The notes under the pieces: generated by a model
Seen by the model: the letters and a program-made list of their open reading frames with translations, nothing else
Database searches by the model: none
Told to the model about the DNA's origin: nothing
Position numbers and translations under genes: made by a program
NCBI GenBank assembly: GCA_029213005.1
Contig: JARGPI010000004.1
Location: 62,001 to 126,000, forward strand
From: Verrucomicrobiales bacterium
GTDB lineage: Bacteria; Verrucomicrobiota; Verrucomicrobiia; Verrucomicrobiales; DEV007
DNA: 64,000 bases
Direction of reading: 5' to 3'
Shown: positions 16,441 through 25,238 of the stretch, one piece after another
How positions within the stretch are numbered: the stretch's first letter is position 1
How the letters are laid out: each line of letters begins with the position of its first letter

Positions 16441-18618
16441 ATGAACCTAGAATCTGTAACCACGGGAAACTCAAAGTGGGTAGACCCGTTCCTTGGAAAC
16501 TTCGCTTCCGACTTACCCGAACCTCAAGGCATCGCCCGCACCTGGTGGTGCGCCAAACCACCGGTGGGCAACACTCATCCCGGGGCCTCGATGCCTTTCG
16601 GAATGATTTCCGCCTGCGCTTACTCGGGCGCCTACGTGACCGGCTATGGTCAATATGGCGTTTCCCTGAGCGGTGATCCCCCGGAGAAAATTTTCAATCG
16701 CCACGAGGCTCTCGGTATCGCCCATTTCCAGCAATCAGGAACCGGAAGAATCCGGAGTTACTACAATTACCTCCTGACCACACCTCTTGTCGGCGAGAAA
16801 CTCGACGGCCTGGGCTCCCGCTTTCTTTTGGTCAATGAAGAGGCAAAACCGGGTTATTACAGCGGGGAATTCGCCGAAACGCAGGTAAAGTTTGAAGTCT
16901 GCACCACCCTAAGGGCAGCGATTCACCGGTATCATTTCCCACAATCGGTTCAGGGCAAAGTCGCGATCGACCTGTCATCCGGTGGTCTCCTGATCGACGG
17001 GATGACCGTTTATCCGCGAAAATCGACGATGCGGCTGGTCTCCCCTGAGCGATGCGAAGGCAAAGTGCGCATCGAAGGGGTCACGATTCACTTCACGATC
17101 GAAGTGACCGGTAAGGTTGCCAAATCCGGATTCTGGAAGCGGAAAGGAAAAATTCTATCGGAGCGAATCGAATATTCACCGAAAAAGAAACTGAAAGCCG
17201 ATCAGGGAAAATTCGGACTCTGGTTTGAAGCGGAGAACCCCGGGGAAACCCTCGAGCTGAGAATCGGATTTTCGACGAGCAGTCCGGAGCGCTCCCGGCG
17301 GGCCCTCGATAAAATCTCGAAGCAGGATTTCGAGTCCATCACCCGGATCGGAACGAGTCACTGGGACTCTGTCCTCGGAAAAATCGAGATCGAGGGTGCC
17401 AGCGATGAGCAACGCGAAATATTCTACTCGGCGCTTTATCATTCCACTCTAAAACCCGCCGACTTCCACGACGAAAACCCTTTTACGAAACAGGAAGGCC
17501 CTTTCTTTTTCGACCTTTCCACTCTGTGGGATCTCTACAAGACCCAGCTCCCGCTCATCTGTACCCTCTGGCCGGAACTGGGGAGAGACTTCGTCGCCTT
17601 CCTCACTGAAGTGGCCCAGCGGGAAGGCGGATTCCCCGTCAGTTACCTGATGAATAACGGCCCCGAATGTTTTGCGAAACAGGCCACGGGACTCTGCCAC
17701 ATGATCCTTAACGATGCTCAGATGCGGGGGATCGAAGGGAACTGGGACAAGATTCTACATCTTCTCTGGACCACCAGTCTGGGCAACCTGGGCCGGGGCG
17801 GCAAGTTCGAGGAGTTTGCCATAAACAAAGAGGTTCATCCCCTCTCCCACACTCTGGACATCGCCTTTGCCAATTTCTGTATCGCCCAGCTCGCCAAACA
17901 ACTCGGGAATCAACCGATCTACGACCGATCGATTCCACTCGCTGATTACTGGCGCAATGCATTTGATGAATCCACCGGTTTGTTACGAACCGATTCAGAC
18001 TATTACGAGGGGGAAAACTGGAACTACTCATTCCGCTTCCTCCACGACATGGTGGGTCGCATTAATCTCGCAGGAGGCGAAGAAAAATTCATCAAGCTGC
18101 TCGATCAGTTTTTCGGCTACGAGGAACCCGATCCCGGAACCGTTGTGCACCGCTTTGAAGGCCTCAATAACGAGCCTGACATGGAGGCACCTTATGCCTA
18201 CCTGTATGCCGGGCGACATGATCGCATGGCAGAGGTGGTGCGCCACGTCCTCCGCTATCAGTTCACTACCGGAAGAGGTGGTCTCCCCGGAAACGATGAC
18301 TCCGGCGGACTCTCCAGTTGGTATGTGTGGAGCGCCGTCGGTATATTTCCGGTGACGGGACTGCCTATTATGCTAATTGGAAGTCCCTACTATGACAAAG
18401 CCACCATCAAGATGCGGGGCGGTGACTTCACCGTCGTGGCACACAACCAGAGCCCGGACAATTGCTACGTTCAGAAAGCGATGCTGAACGGCAAACCGTT
18501 ACACCGTTGTTACTTGAAAATGAGCGAATTCAATGCCGACGCTCATCTGGAGCTTTATATGAGTGATACGCCGTCGAACTGGGCGAATGAAACAAGACCG
18601 CCATCCTTTGTATTTTGA
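16441..18618 (+). CDS. Glycoside hydrolase family 92 alpha-mannosidase, apparently cytoplasmic
   Basis: A 725-residue GH92 enzyme; the family is calcium-dependent exo-alpha-mannosidases (1,2-, 1,3-, 1,4- or 1,6-linkages). Visible landmarks are WVDPFLGN at the N terminus, GNTHPGASMPFGMI near residue 43, DLSTLWDLYKTQLPL near 356 and the hallmark GNDDSGGLSSWYVWSAVG near 615. No signal peptide is evident: the protein starts MNLESVTTGNSK, whereas most GH92 enzymes are exported. The GT4 gene follows 59 bases downstream on the same strand, so the two may act on the same mannose-containing glycan. Substrate linkage cannot be read by eye. Confidence 0.9.
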   Translation: MNLESVTTGNSKWVDPFLGNFASDLPEPQGIARTWWCAKPPVGNTHPGASMPFGMISACAYSGAYVTGYGQYGVSLSGDPPEKIFNRHEALGIAHFQQSGTGRIRSYYNYLLTTPLVGEKLDGLGSRFLLVNEEAKPGYYSGEFAETQVKFEVCTTLRAAIHRYHFPQSVQGKVAIDLSSGGLLIDGMTVYPRKSTMRLVSPERCEGKVRIEGVTIHFTIEVTGKVAKSGFWKRKGKILSERIEYSPKKKLKADQGKFGLWFEAENPGETLELRIGFSTSSPERSRRALDKISKQDFESITRIGTSHWDSVLGKIEIEGASDEQREIFYSALYHSTLKPADFHDENPFTKQEGPFFFDLSTLWDLYKTQLPLICTLWPELGRDFVAFLTEVAQREGGFPVSYLMNNGPECFAKQATGLCHMILNDAQMRGIEGNWDKILHLLWTTSLGNLGRGGKFEEFAINKEVHPLSHTLDIAFANFCIAQLAKQLGNQPIYDRSIPLADYWRNAFDESTGLLRTDSDYYEGENWNYSFRFLHDMVGRINLAGGEEKFIKLLDQFFGYEEPDPGTVVHRFEGLNNEPDMEAPYAYLYAGRHDRMAEVVRHVLRYQFTTGRGGLPGNDDSGGLSSWYVWSAVGIFPVTGLPIMLIGSPYYDKATIKMRGGDFTVVAHNQSPDNCYVQKAMLNGKPLHRCYLKMSEFNADAHLELYMSDTPSNWANETRPPSFVF

Positions 18619-18677
18619 CACCTTAAACTTTGGCATGATAGATGCTCAGTCACTATCGACAACAACTATCAAAGCCT

Positions 18678-20006
18678 ATGAAGAATACAACCCTGGGAAT
18701 CGATAAAGTCCTGCACCACACCTTTTTATCGAAGCAACAGATCGAGAATCTGATCATATTGGTTCGGGCTGACCCCATTATTTGCGGACACTCCACTGAA
18801 GCAAGAAACCTCGCCGAGGCAGCTATAGAATCCGGCATCAAAAAGGTCCACATCGTCAGCTATCCGATTTCCACGATTCAGAAAAGCGGACTGCCGATGA
18901 AGCCCCTCGACACCATTTCCCCCTACTCACCGGGGATCGAAATCGACCGTCCGGAACCAGTCGGTGATTACAAAGTTCTCGACGGACGTCTCTCTTACGG
19001 AATCAGCGGTCATATCGTTGATCTTCTGCACCAGATGGAGGGCAAAACCATGGTAATGGATCTTTACCTCGTCCCTCACGGCGAGATGGTCATCAACGCC
19101 GTGAACAGCTTCAACGAAATCTCGAACAACGCTGACATTGTAACCGTTGGAGAGGCGGTTGGCTCAGACATCACTAATGTGGTAAACAACGCACTGGAAG
19201 CAGGAAAGATCGGAGCTGCGCAAGTGGTTTTGGCGAACTATCTCGCTCACGATGTGCCGGTTGCGGTCAGTCAATTCACCAAAGACCTTATTGTTGAGGC
19301 AGGTCGCAAAGTCGACGAAGCGATCGGCTCCGACTTTGCGGAGAAGCTTGAGGCCCGTGTGAAAATCAGTTTTCCCGCGATCGATACCGCCGCCTATACT
19401 TCAGTCGAAGAACACCCCGAAATGGTGGAAACCGTTCTCAAGAAACGGAAACTGGAAAAAGATGGATATATCATGTTTCTGTCCCGGATTGCTCCAGCCA
19501 AAGGGGTGGACGATTTGATCAAAGCCTATAAAGCCAGTGAAGTCTATGGTCAGAAAAAGCTGATCATTTGCGGCAACGGACCGATGAAAGAGGAAATCAT
19601 CGCGATGTCAAAATCGGATCCCCATATCCGGGTCCTCGATGATGTCAGCGACGAAGAGAAATGCGTCCTAATGTATGGTTCGTTCGCCTACTGCTTACCC
19701 AGCAAACCCAAAACTGAATTTGTAGAGACTTTCGGAATCGCTATCGCTGAGAAAATGCTGGCTGGCGGACTGGGGCCGGTTATCACAACCAGAACCGGCG
19801 GGATTCCCGAAGCAAGTGGTGGACACTGTCTGGAGCACGAGGCGGGCAACGTCGACGAACTTCGCGGCTGTCTCGATCGGGTTTATTTCATGACCAACGA
19901 ACAAAGGTCGGAGATATCGAACCGGGCCCGCGAGTTTGCTTTGAGATTCGACCGCGGTGAGATCCTCGAAAACCTATTTAATTTGGCGGCGAGAGCGGCG
20001 GCTTAG
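18678..20006 (+). CDS. Glycosyltransferase family 4 (GT-B fold)
   Basis: A 442-residue retaining GT-B glycosyltransferase. The C-terminal nucleotide-sugar domain shows MFLSRIAPAKGVDDLIKAY (near residue 270), IICGNGPMKEEI and the E-x7-E motif in ETFGIAIAEKML followed by TTRTGGIPEA. The frame opens at 18642, but ATG 18678 (MKNTTLGIDKV) is more plausible. It follows the GH92 gene and its last 29 bases overlap the 3' end of a convergent secreted protein gene. Donor and acceptor are unknown; a cytoplasmic glycan or glycoside synthesis role linked to GH92 is an inference. Confidence 0.85.
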   Translation: MKNTTLGIDKVLHHTFLSKQQIENLIILVRADPIICGHSTEARNLAEAAIESGIKKVHIVSYPISTIQKSGLPMKPLDTISPYSPGIEIDRPEPVGDYKVLDGRLSYGISGHIVDLLHQMEGKTMVMDLYLVPHGEMVINAVNSFNEISNNADIVTVGEAVGSDITNVVNNALEAGKIGAAQVVLANYLAHDVPVAVSQFTKDLIVEAGRKVDEAIGSDFAEKLEARVKISFPAIDTAAYTSVEEHPEMVETVLKKRKLEKDGYIMFLSRIAPAKGVDDLIKAYKASEVYGQKKLIICGNGPMKEEIIAMSKSDPHIRVLDDVSDEEKCVLMYGSFAYCLPSKPKTEFVETFGIAIAEKMLAGGLGPVITTRTGGIPEASGGHCLEHEAGNVDELRGCLDRVYFMTNEQRSEISNRAREFALRFDRGEILENLFNLAARAAA

Positions 20007-20865
20007 TCAGTTCCTTTGCCACCGTTTCCGCAGCCATTTCCCAACTATCCGGAGAGGCACTTCCAAAAGCCGTAACCATTTTCCAGGTTCCTTTGAATCC
20101 TGCGGGAACGGTTTGGTTCTGGAAGGCGGTTAAGTAGTATTTACGGTATGCACCCGGTACATTCCAGATTTTCGAAGGCGAGGCAATTTCCCTGGGCTTT
20201 TGCAGGAGTCTCGAAACGGCAAACTGCCCGCTGGCTTTATGGTAAACCGCGACCCAATCTACAGATCGATTGATAAAGAAATTTCGCTCCAATTCATTGG
20301 TATCATTAAGGACGCCGCGGTAAGGCTTTTCAGGGGAGGACTCATCGACGGCGAGATAAGCGGATACCTCCGTACTCCAAGCGTGCATAAAATGATAGAC
20401 CAATTTTAACGGAACCTCTTCGTCCGTTGATATCGTCGTCGTTTCCACAATCCGGTTGTTATGGATTTCAGTTACATTTTCCAGATTGAAGGCCCGGATC
20501 TTTGACCGTCTTTCGAGGCGGAAAGTTTCACCGTTCAAAGTCGCTTCCGGTGACTCGAGGTATTCGCCGTCGATAAAGAACCGGACCGATTTCAGATCCT
20601 CCGCTTCATTCTCAAAGTGGGCGGTACCGATAAATCCAACTTCGGGAAAATTAAAGACCGTGCCGTAGGCACTGCGCTCCGTCGTCATCGGGGTTTCTTT
20701 GTAATCAAGGCGTCCGGGAGTCCACTGAGAGGCTCCCCGAAACAATACCGAGACGTCGCCGCAGCTCACCGTAATCCGCTGAACTTCAGGACCGACCTCG
20801 GGAACAAAATCTGCGCCGGACCCAATCACGACCCACGAAAAGAACAGAACAATATGTCGAATCAT
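19978..20865 (-). CDS. Secreted protein of unknown function
   Basis: A 295-residue protein with a signal peptide (MIRHIVLFFSWVVIGSGA) and a beta-rich remainder with paired strands such as YGTVFNFPEVGFIGTAHF and IVETTTISTDEEVPLKLVYH. No recognisable catalytic motif. The beta pattern with YHFMHAW and FFINRSVDWVAVY resembles a carbohydrate-active sandwich, but I cannot name a family. It overlaps the GT4 gene tail to tail by 29 bases and stands alone on its strand. Confidence 0.75.
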   Translation of the reverse strand: MIRHIVLFFSWVVIGSGADFVPEVGPEVQRITVSCGDVSVLFRGASQWTPGRLDYKETPMTTERSAYGTVFNFPEVGFIGTAHFENEAEDLKSVRFFIDGEYLESPEATLNGETFRLERRSKIRAFNLENVTEIHNNRIVETTTISTDEEVPLKLVYHFMHAWSTEVSAYLAVDESSPEKPYRGVLNDTNELERNFFINRSVDWVAVYHKASGQFAVSRLLQKPREIASPSKIWNVPGAYRKYYLTAFQNQTVPAGFKGTWKMVTAFGSASPDSWEMAAETVAKELTKPPLSPPN

Positions 20866-21030
20866 GCCCGATCCTACTTGATTTCAGGCTAAAGAAAAGC
20901 CGTTTACCGATCTTAAAAGTTCGTAAAACGGAAGCTAAAAACCCAAAAAATGACCAATAAGTATACTAACGAATCGTCCTAGCAGAAGGAATCTATTTCC
21001 TCCTCCCCTAACAACCCAACTAACCCAAGC

Positions 21031-21636
21031 ATGAACGCAGCAAGAAAAATAATCCCTGCTTCGGCCCTCGCATTGTCCCTCGTGATGTTTACGTCGTGCC
21101 AAGTCGAAGACGTTGTTTCCGACCTAAAACCCTACTTTAAAGAGGTCACAGCCCCTGAGTCATCTTTGATGTCGGCGTTATCAGCCGCAACTTCCCCTTC
21201 CAGTAACACAACTGATTTCAAAGAAGGTTTCAAATCCGGTTATGCCGCCGGCTACGCCGAAGCTGCAAAAACCTATATCGGATCAAGCCCGGTCACCTCT
21301 CAAGTTCAGGCAACCCCGATCAGCCGCCCGGCACTTGCACCGGAGCCAGAGCCGGAACCGATTAGCCATATTCAGACCGTGGCAGCAACCTCCCCCAATA
21401 CGATAGCTCCCTGGGGTTCAACCTTGACTACGGCCAACCTGTCGTCGGATTCGATTCCCTCGTGGGGATACACTTCCAGTAGCACCACAGATATAGCTGC
21501 GGCGGAACCCGAGCCGGCTCCCAAGCCAAGCGTATCGAAGTCGACTTCTTCCTATAAAAGCTCATCAAATTCGTCCAGTCGGTATAACCGTTACTCCCGA
21601 TCCAGATCATCCCGCAATTGCTATGGCGGGACATGA
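21031..21636 (+). CDS. Lipoprotein with Pro/Glu- and Ser/Arg-rich low-complexity regions
   Basis: A 201-residue predicted lipoprotein: hydrophobic leader and lipobox FTSC (Cys near residue 23). After a short helical part (DFKEGFKSGYAAGYAEAAKT) it is low complexity: PEPEPEP segments, Ser/Thr-rich linkers and a C terminus of alternating Ser, Arg, Tyr and Lys (SSSRYNRYSRSRSSR) ending NCYGGT. The Ser/Arg tail resembles the linkers of the giant secreted paralogues at 56229 and 60097. Followed by a terminator at 21683. Function unknown. Confidence 0.8.
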   Translation: MNAARKIIPASALALSLVMFTSCQVEDVVSDLKPYFKEVTAPESSLMSALSAATSPSSNTTDFKEGFKSGYAAGYAEAAKTYIGSSPVTSQVQATPISRPALAPEPEPEPISHIQTVAATSPNTIAPWGSTLTTANLSSDSIPSWGYTSSSTTDIAAAEPEPAPKPSVSKSTSSYKSSSNSSSRYNRYSRSRSSRNCYGGT

Positions 21637-21682
21637 CGATAGATCATTCCTTTCCCAATGGTTCATTGGGAATCCAAGTCGG

Positions 21683-21718
21683 AAAAACCTTTCAGTCCAA
21701 TGGGCTGAGAGGTTTTTG
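21683..21718 (+). terminator. Rho-independent terminator after the Ser/Arg-rich lipoprotein
   Basis: Stem AAACCTTTCAG / CTGAGAGGTTT with loop TCCAATGGG followed by TTT. It also lies just beyond the stop of the leftward permease gene, and since the left side is A-rich it may serve both strands. Confidence 0.8.
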
Positions 21719-21737
21719 TATGTTATAGAGAAACCGT

Positions 21738-23150
21738 TTAACGAACCGTCGGAATTTCTTTTCCATGGGGATCCACTTCGGTATCTTCGAGAGATTTCTC
21801 CATCTCTCTGACCAGGTCCTCACCGAGAATATGTTCGATTTTTTCGGCATCATCATGAACGTGGTCCGGAGCAATGTTGGCTTTGTTAGTGAGATACAGC
21901 TCCCAGAGCCGGTGGTTCCGGACAATCTCTTTAGCCCGCTGGAGCCCTGCCCCTTCAAAGCGGAGTCGCTCGCCTTCCCGGTCCCACTCCACGAGATCTT
22001 TCTTATCGAGTAAATCAATTTCGTGAAGCACTTCCTCCTGTCGCTTTTTACGCTTCCCGATCAATTCGCTCAACCCAACCCACTCATTTTCAAAGTCGTC
22101 AGCTTCCTGAAGATGGTAGATCGCTTTCAATACATTTTCCCGTCGAATCTGGTGAGACTGCTTTCGTCTCGACCACCATTTCGCGATTCGGCCATGCCGG
22201 GGAGCGGCGATAAAAACGATAGAAAACACGGATGCTGCCGTCAGAACAATAAAAGGTCCGGTAGGCAGGCCCGGTCCCAGAAATGAGATAAACACGCCGA
22301 CGGTCGAAACAATCATGCCGATGATAACCGAAAAGACCACCATCCAGTGCAGCCGGTCGGTCAATAGATAAGCGGTGGATGCGGGAATCACCAGCATCGC
22401 CGAAACCAGAACCACCCCTACTGCCTGCAGTGCGGACACCACCGCCCAGGCGAGCAGGAGCATCAATAGGTAATGATAAAAACGCTCAGATATCCCGATC
22501 GACCGGGCAAAGGTGGCATCAAAACTGACGACTTTCAGCTGACCGAAAAAGAGTAGAAAAATCACTAGAGAAATACCGGTGATTGTTGCGATCAAAACGA
22601 GATCGATCTCTGTCATGGCCGCCGCTTTGCCAAAGAGAAACGACTTCAGCCCGCCAGCGTCTCCCGGCATGTGATTTTGCACCATGGAGACTAAAACGAT
22701 ACCAATGGCATAGAAGCCACCGAGCACGATGCCCAGCGAAGTGTCCCGCTTCAGCCGGGTGGTTTGTTGAATCAGGCTGACTACCACGGAACCAATTACC
22801 CCGGCGATAATGGCACCGATGAATAGGTGAATCGGAGATTTCTCCATTGCCCAGAGATAACCCAACGCTATTCCCGGAAGCACGGCGTGAGCGAGGGTAT
22901 CGCCGGCGAGCGCAAATTGCCGAACGACGATAATAGAGCCGAGCAGGCCGCAGCAGACTCCCAGCAAAAGGCAGCCCGTCAGAGCGATCCGCACGGTAGG
23001 ATCTTTCAGTGAGAGAATCCGTTTTGCCTGTTCCCAGACCGAGTTATCAACCAGATCCGAAATCCGCTCCGCGCTGACCGTTCCGGGAATGCCGAAAGTG
23101 ACAAACAGCACCAGAAGAAGACCGGGAATTAACAGGTTACGACTCATCAA
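21738..23150 (-). CDS. Metal ABC transporter permease fused to a DtxR/MntR-type repressor
   Basis: A 470-residue fusion. Residues ~55-315 form an ABC-3 family manganese/zinc/iron permease with seven to nine membrane helices (GSIIVVRQFALAGDTLAHAV, ALQAVGVVLVSAMLVIPAST). Residues ~335-405 are a DtxR-type winged helix (RENVLKAIYHLQEADD) and ~405-470 its metal-binding/dimerisation domain (NHRLWELYL, VHDDAEKIEH, DPHGKEIP) with His413, His432 and His440. Stand-alone counterparts are ~290 and ~140 residues. No ABC ATPase or solute-binding gene is adjacent. A signal-like N-terminal segment (1-27) precedes the permease. A 22-bp-period repeat sits 19 bases upstream of the start. Confidence 0.92.
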   Translation of the reverse strand: MMSRNLLIPGLLLVLFVTFGIPGTVSAERISDLVDNSVWEQAKRILSLKDPTVRIALTGCLLLGVCCGLLGSIIVVRQFALAGDTLAHAVLPGIALGYLWAMEKSPIHLFIGAIIAGVIGSVVVSLIQQTTRLKRDTSLGIVLGGFYAIGIVLVSMVQNHMPGDAGGLKSFLFGKAAAMTEIDLVLIATITGISLVIFLLFFGQLKVVSFDATFARSIGISERFYHYLLMLLLAWAVVSALQAVGVVLVSAMLVIPASTAYLLTDRLHWMVVFSVIIGMIVSTVGVFISFLGPGLPTGPFIVLTAASVFSIVFIAAPRHGRIAKWWSRRKQSHQIRRENVLKAIYHLQEADDFENEWVGLSELIGKRKKRQEEVLHEIDLLDKKDLVEWDREGERLRFEGAGLQRAKEIVRNHRLWELYLTNKANIAPDHVHDDAEKIEHILGEDLVREMEKSLEDTEVDPHGKEIPTVR

Positions 23151-23168
23151 AATGGTATTTCATAGCAG

Positions 23169-23207
23169 ACTGTACAGGGTACAGTCTGAAACTGTACAGG
23201 GTACAAT
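23169..23207. repeat. 22-bp-period palindrome pair, copy 2 (direct)
   Basis: ACTGTACAGGGTACAGT at 23169-23185 and ACTGTACAGGGTACAAT at 23191-23207, spacer CTGAA. It is immediately upstream of the permease-DtxR fusion start at 23150 and downstream of the acyltransferase-like gene, a position compatible with an operator. Confidence 0.9.
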
Positions 23208-23259
23208 CCCTTTCCAATCCGAAAATGCCGGAGATCACAGGCACTTGCAAACCGGAATG

Positions 23260-24387
23260 TCATTTTGGAGCGTTTTCGATCAGCCAGTCCTCCAGAATGA
23301 TGTGGTGTAACTTCGGTGCCCGGAGCAGCCCGGTATCTTTCGGGAGAAGCTTCTTCAGCCAGGGACGCTCAATCACTGCCGAGAGAGCTTTTACTCCGCG
23401 ATTTGCAGCGATCTGAGTCTCCACGTTTTTTGTCAGTCGATCAAAAGTCGCGGGAAAAATGTTAGGGTGAGGTCCGACGTGGACCACCATCTGAACGTCG
23501 GAATGAAGTACCGCGCAGACCGCATCCCAAAGCTTCTGGGGGTGATCAACCCAGCGGGTCATGTGCTCGCGGGTATTGTAATCGTCGTAGCTTCTCTCCC
23601 CGGTTAATAGAGAAATGATTTCGGGCGACGGCTTTTTCAGCGCAACCGGAATGGTGTGGAGGTAGCGTCCCGTCCGGGAATTGAGGTCCTTTTCCCAAAC
23701 GATCGGGGTGTGTAACGGCGGCCAGTGACTATCATTCTGACGAAGGTTGGTGCCTTCGGGAAAGTCTTCTTTCAACCGCTTTTTTAGTCGAGATACGGTC
23801 TGCCCTGTCCCCATCACCAGTACTGAGTTAGGACTGAGGTGGGCCGACATGCCGATCACACCGATCCCTTCGCTGTTGATTTCGATCAGGGTATGTTTGA
23901 TCGCCTCAACATTGAGCGCTTCTTTTCTCGAAAAGACAATTCCAAGCGTCACATCCTGCGCCAGTTTGATGCAATCCGGGGTCAACATCAGTGGAACCCT
24001 CAGGGCATCAGCCAGTTGAAAGGTTCCCCCGGCGACCAGAGCCGAGATCTCACCGAGACTGAAGCCGAAATTAAAAGCAGCGCCCGACGGATCGATCCCG
24101 TGACACTCCCTCAAAATGGCGAGCTGGCCCTGTTCGATCGCGACAATCGAAGCAATCGCTTCGCCGTAGTGCTCCAGCTCAAACTCCTCTCCGGATTCGA
24201 TCATCGCCGTCAGGTCCACCGGATAACCGAGTGTCACCGTGCATTCCCGGGAAGCCTCCGCGAGAGGTGGAAGGAGGAAGGGACGGTATTCGGGGATGGC
24301 GAGCAATTCCGGCGAGCGCCCCAGGTTCTTAACATCGTAACCCCGGAAGGCGAAGCAAGCCCTGGAAATGTCGTGAGGCAGATTCAT
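23260..24387 (-). CDS. Acyltransferase-domain protein (ACP S-malonyltransferase-like)
   Basis: A 375-residue protein with the malonyl/acyl-CoA:ACP transacylase fold. The nucleophile elbow reads GFSLGEISALVAGG with Ser110; the residue before the serine is Phe rather than the usual His of GHSLG. The catalytic histidine is probably in PPLHTPIV near residue 225, followed by the STGRYLHTIPV-like strand and a C-terminal HVGPHPNI segment equivalent to the EVGPG region. It is longer than FabD (~310). No acyl carrier protein or ketosynthase gene is nearby, so it may belong to a dispersed fatty-acid or polyketide system. Confidence 0.75.
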   Translation of the reverse strand: MNLPHDISRACFAFRGYDVKNLGRSPELLAIPEYRPFLLPPLAEASRECTVTLGYPVDLTAMIESGEEFELEHYGEAIASIVAIEQGQLAILRECHGIDPSGAAFNFGFSLGEISALVAGGTFQLADALRVPLMLTPDCIKLAQDVTLGIVFSRKEALNVEAIKHTLIEINSEGIGVIGMSAHLSPNSVLVMGTGQTVSRLKKRLKEDFPEGTNLRQNDSHWPPLHTPIVWEKDLNSRTGRYLHTIPVALKKPSPEIISLLTGERSYDDYNTREHMTRWVDHPQKLWDAVCAVLHSDVQMVVHVGPHPNIFPATFDRLTKNVETQIAANRGVKALSAVIERPWLKKLLPKDTGLLRAPKLHHIILEDWLIENAPK

Positions 24388-24629
24388 CTGTCAAAACATA
24401 CGCTATTTTTCAGGACTTGAGGGAGACATATTCCTGTCTGCCAATCTGCGAAACTCAGGCCGCGTTTTGCAACCGGGATCGCGCATTTTGCAAGAATTTC
24501 AAGTCATCGAACGGCTCCATCGGTATTACCGAATCGCTGCAACCCTGATTAACACAGGGATTACCTGTCTGGACCAAAAGTTGGAACGAAAGTAGCAACT
24601 ACCTATCACAGAACCTGAAATATAATAAT

Positions 24630-25016
24630 ATGAAAAAAATCGCTACATATCTTACCGCTGCCACCATGATCTTCGGACTCACCGCGTGTGACGTCGATGT
24701 CGAAGAAGGTGAAATGCCAAAAGTAAATGTCGACGCTGAGTCAGGCAACCTTCCTGATTACGACGTCGTCAAAAAAGAGGACGGCAAACTGCCGAAGGTG
24801 GATGTCGATGTCGAAGGCGGAGAGATGCCTAAGATTGACGTCGATGCACCGGAGATCAACGCCGGCCTCAAGGAAGTCGAAGTCGAGGTTCCCGAAGTGG
24901 AAATGAAGAAGAAGAAAATTAAAGTTCCCGTAGTCGGAATCGAGCCTGCAGACGAAGCGGACGCAACCGAAACCGAGGCAGAAGACGAAGCCGAATCTAC
25001 TGAAGACAATCAGTAA
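24630..25016 (+). CDS. Acidic repeat lipoprotein
   Basis: A 128-residue predicted lipoprotein: leader MKKIATYLTAATMIFGL, lipobox LTAC (Cys20). The mature part alternates acidic and hydrophobic residues in imperfect repeats of the type GEMPKVNVDAE, GKLPKVDVDVE and GEMPKIDVDAP, then KEVEVEVPEVEMKKKKIKV, and ends in a Glu/Asp/Thr-rich tail. The V-x-V-D pattern suggests a repetitive beta structure and possible cation binding, but nothing shows a function. A perfect terminator follows 37 bases after the stop, so it is monocistronic. Confidence 0.8.
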   Translation: MKKIATYLTAATMIFGLTACDVDVEEGEMPKVNVDAESGNLPDYDVVKKEDGKLPKVDVDVEGGEMPKIDVDAPEINAGLKEVEVEVPEVEMKKKKIKVPVVGIEPADEADATETEAEDEAESTEDNQ

Positions 25017-25053
25017 TTTCCCATCATAAACGACAACAACTGAAACATTAAAG

Positions 25054-25085
25054 AAAACGCCGGATGGATTCCATCCGGCGTTTTT
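25054..25085 (+). terminator. Rho-independent terminator after the acidic lipoprotein
   Basis: Perfect stem ACGCCGGATGG / CCATCCGGCGT with a two-base centre ATT, preceded by four A and followed by five T. Confidence 0.95.
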
Positions 25086-25238
25086 GCGTCAGTGCAGTCT
25101 GCGTACGACGTGTGCAAAATGCAATGCGCTAATGCAACGCAACGCTCTCAATCCCCGATTCCACGGTCTATCTACGCTGGCATGGGGGATGCAAAGGTAG
25201 GTTGCATGCAGAATCACTTCACATCTGTTGGAAGCGAA

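Noticed and set aside
24482..25125. Inverted copies of TGCAAAATGC-type decamers on either side of the acidic lipoprotein gene
   Set aside because: Only a short match that could be chance and with no flanking repeats to suggest a mobile element.
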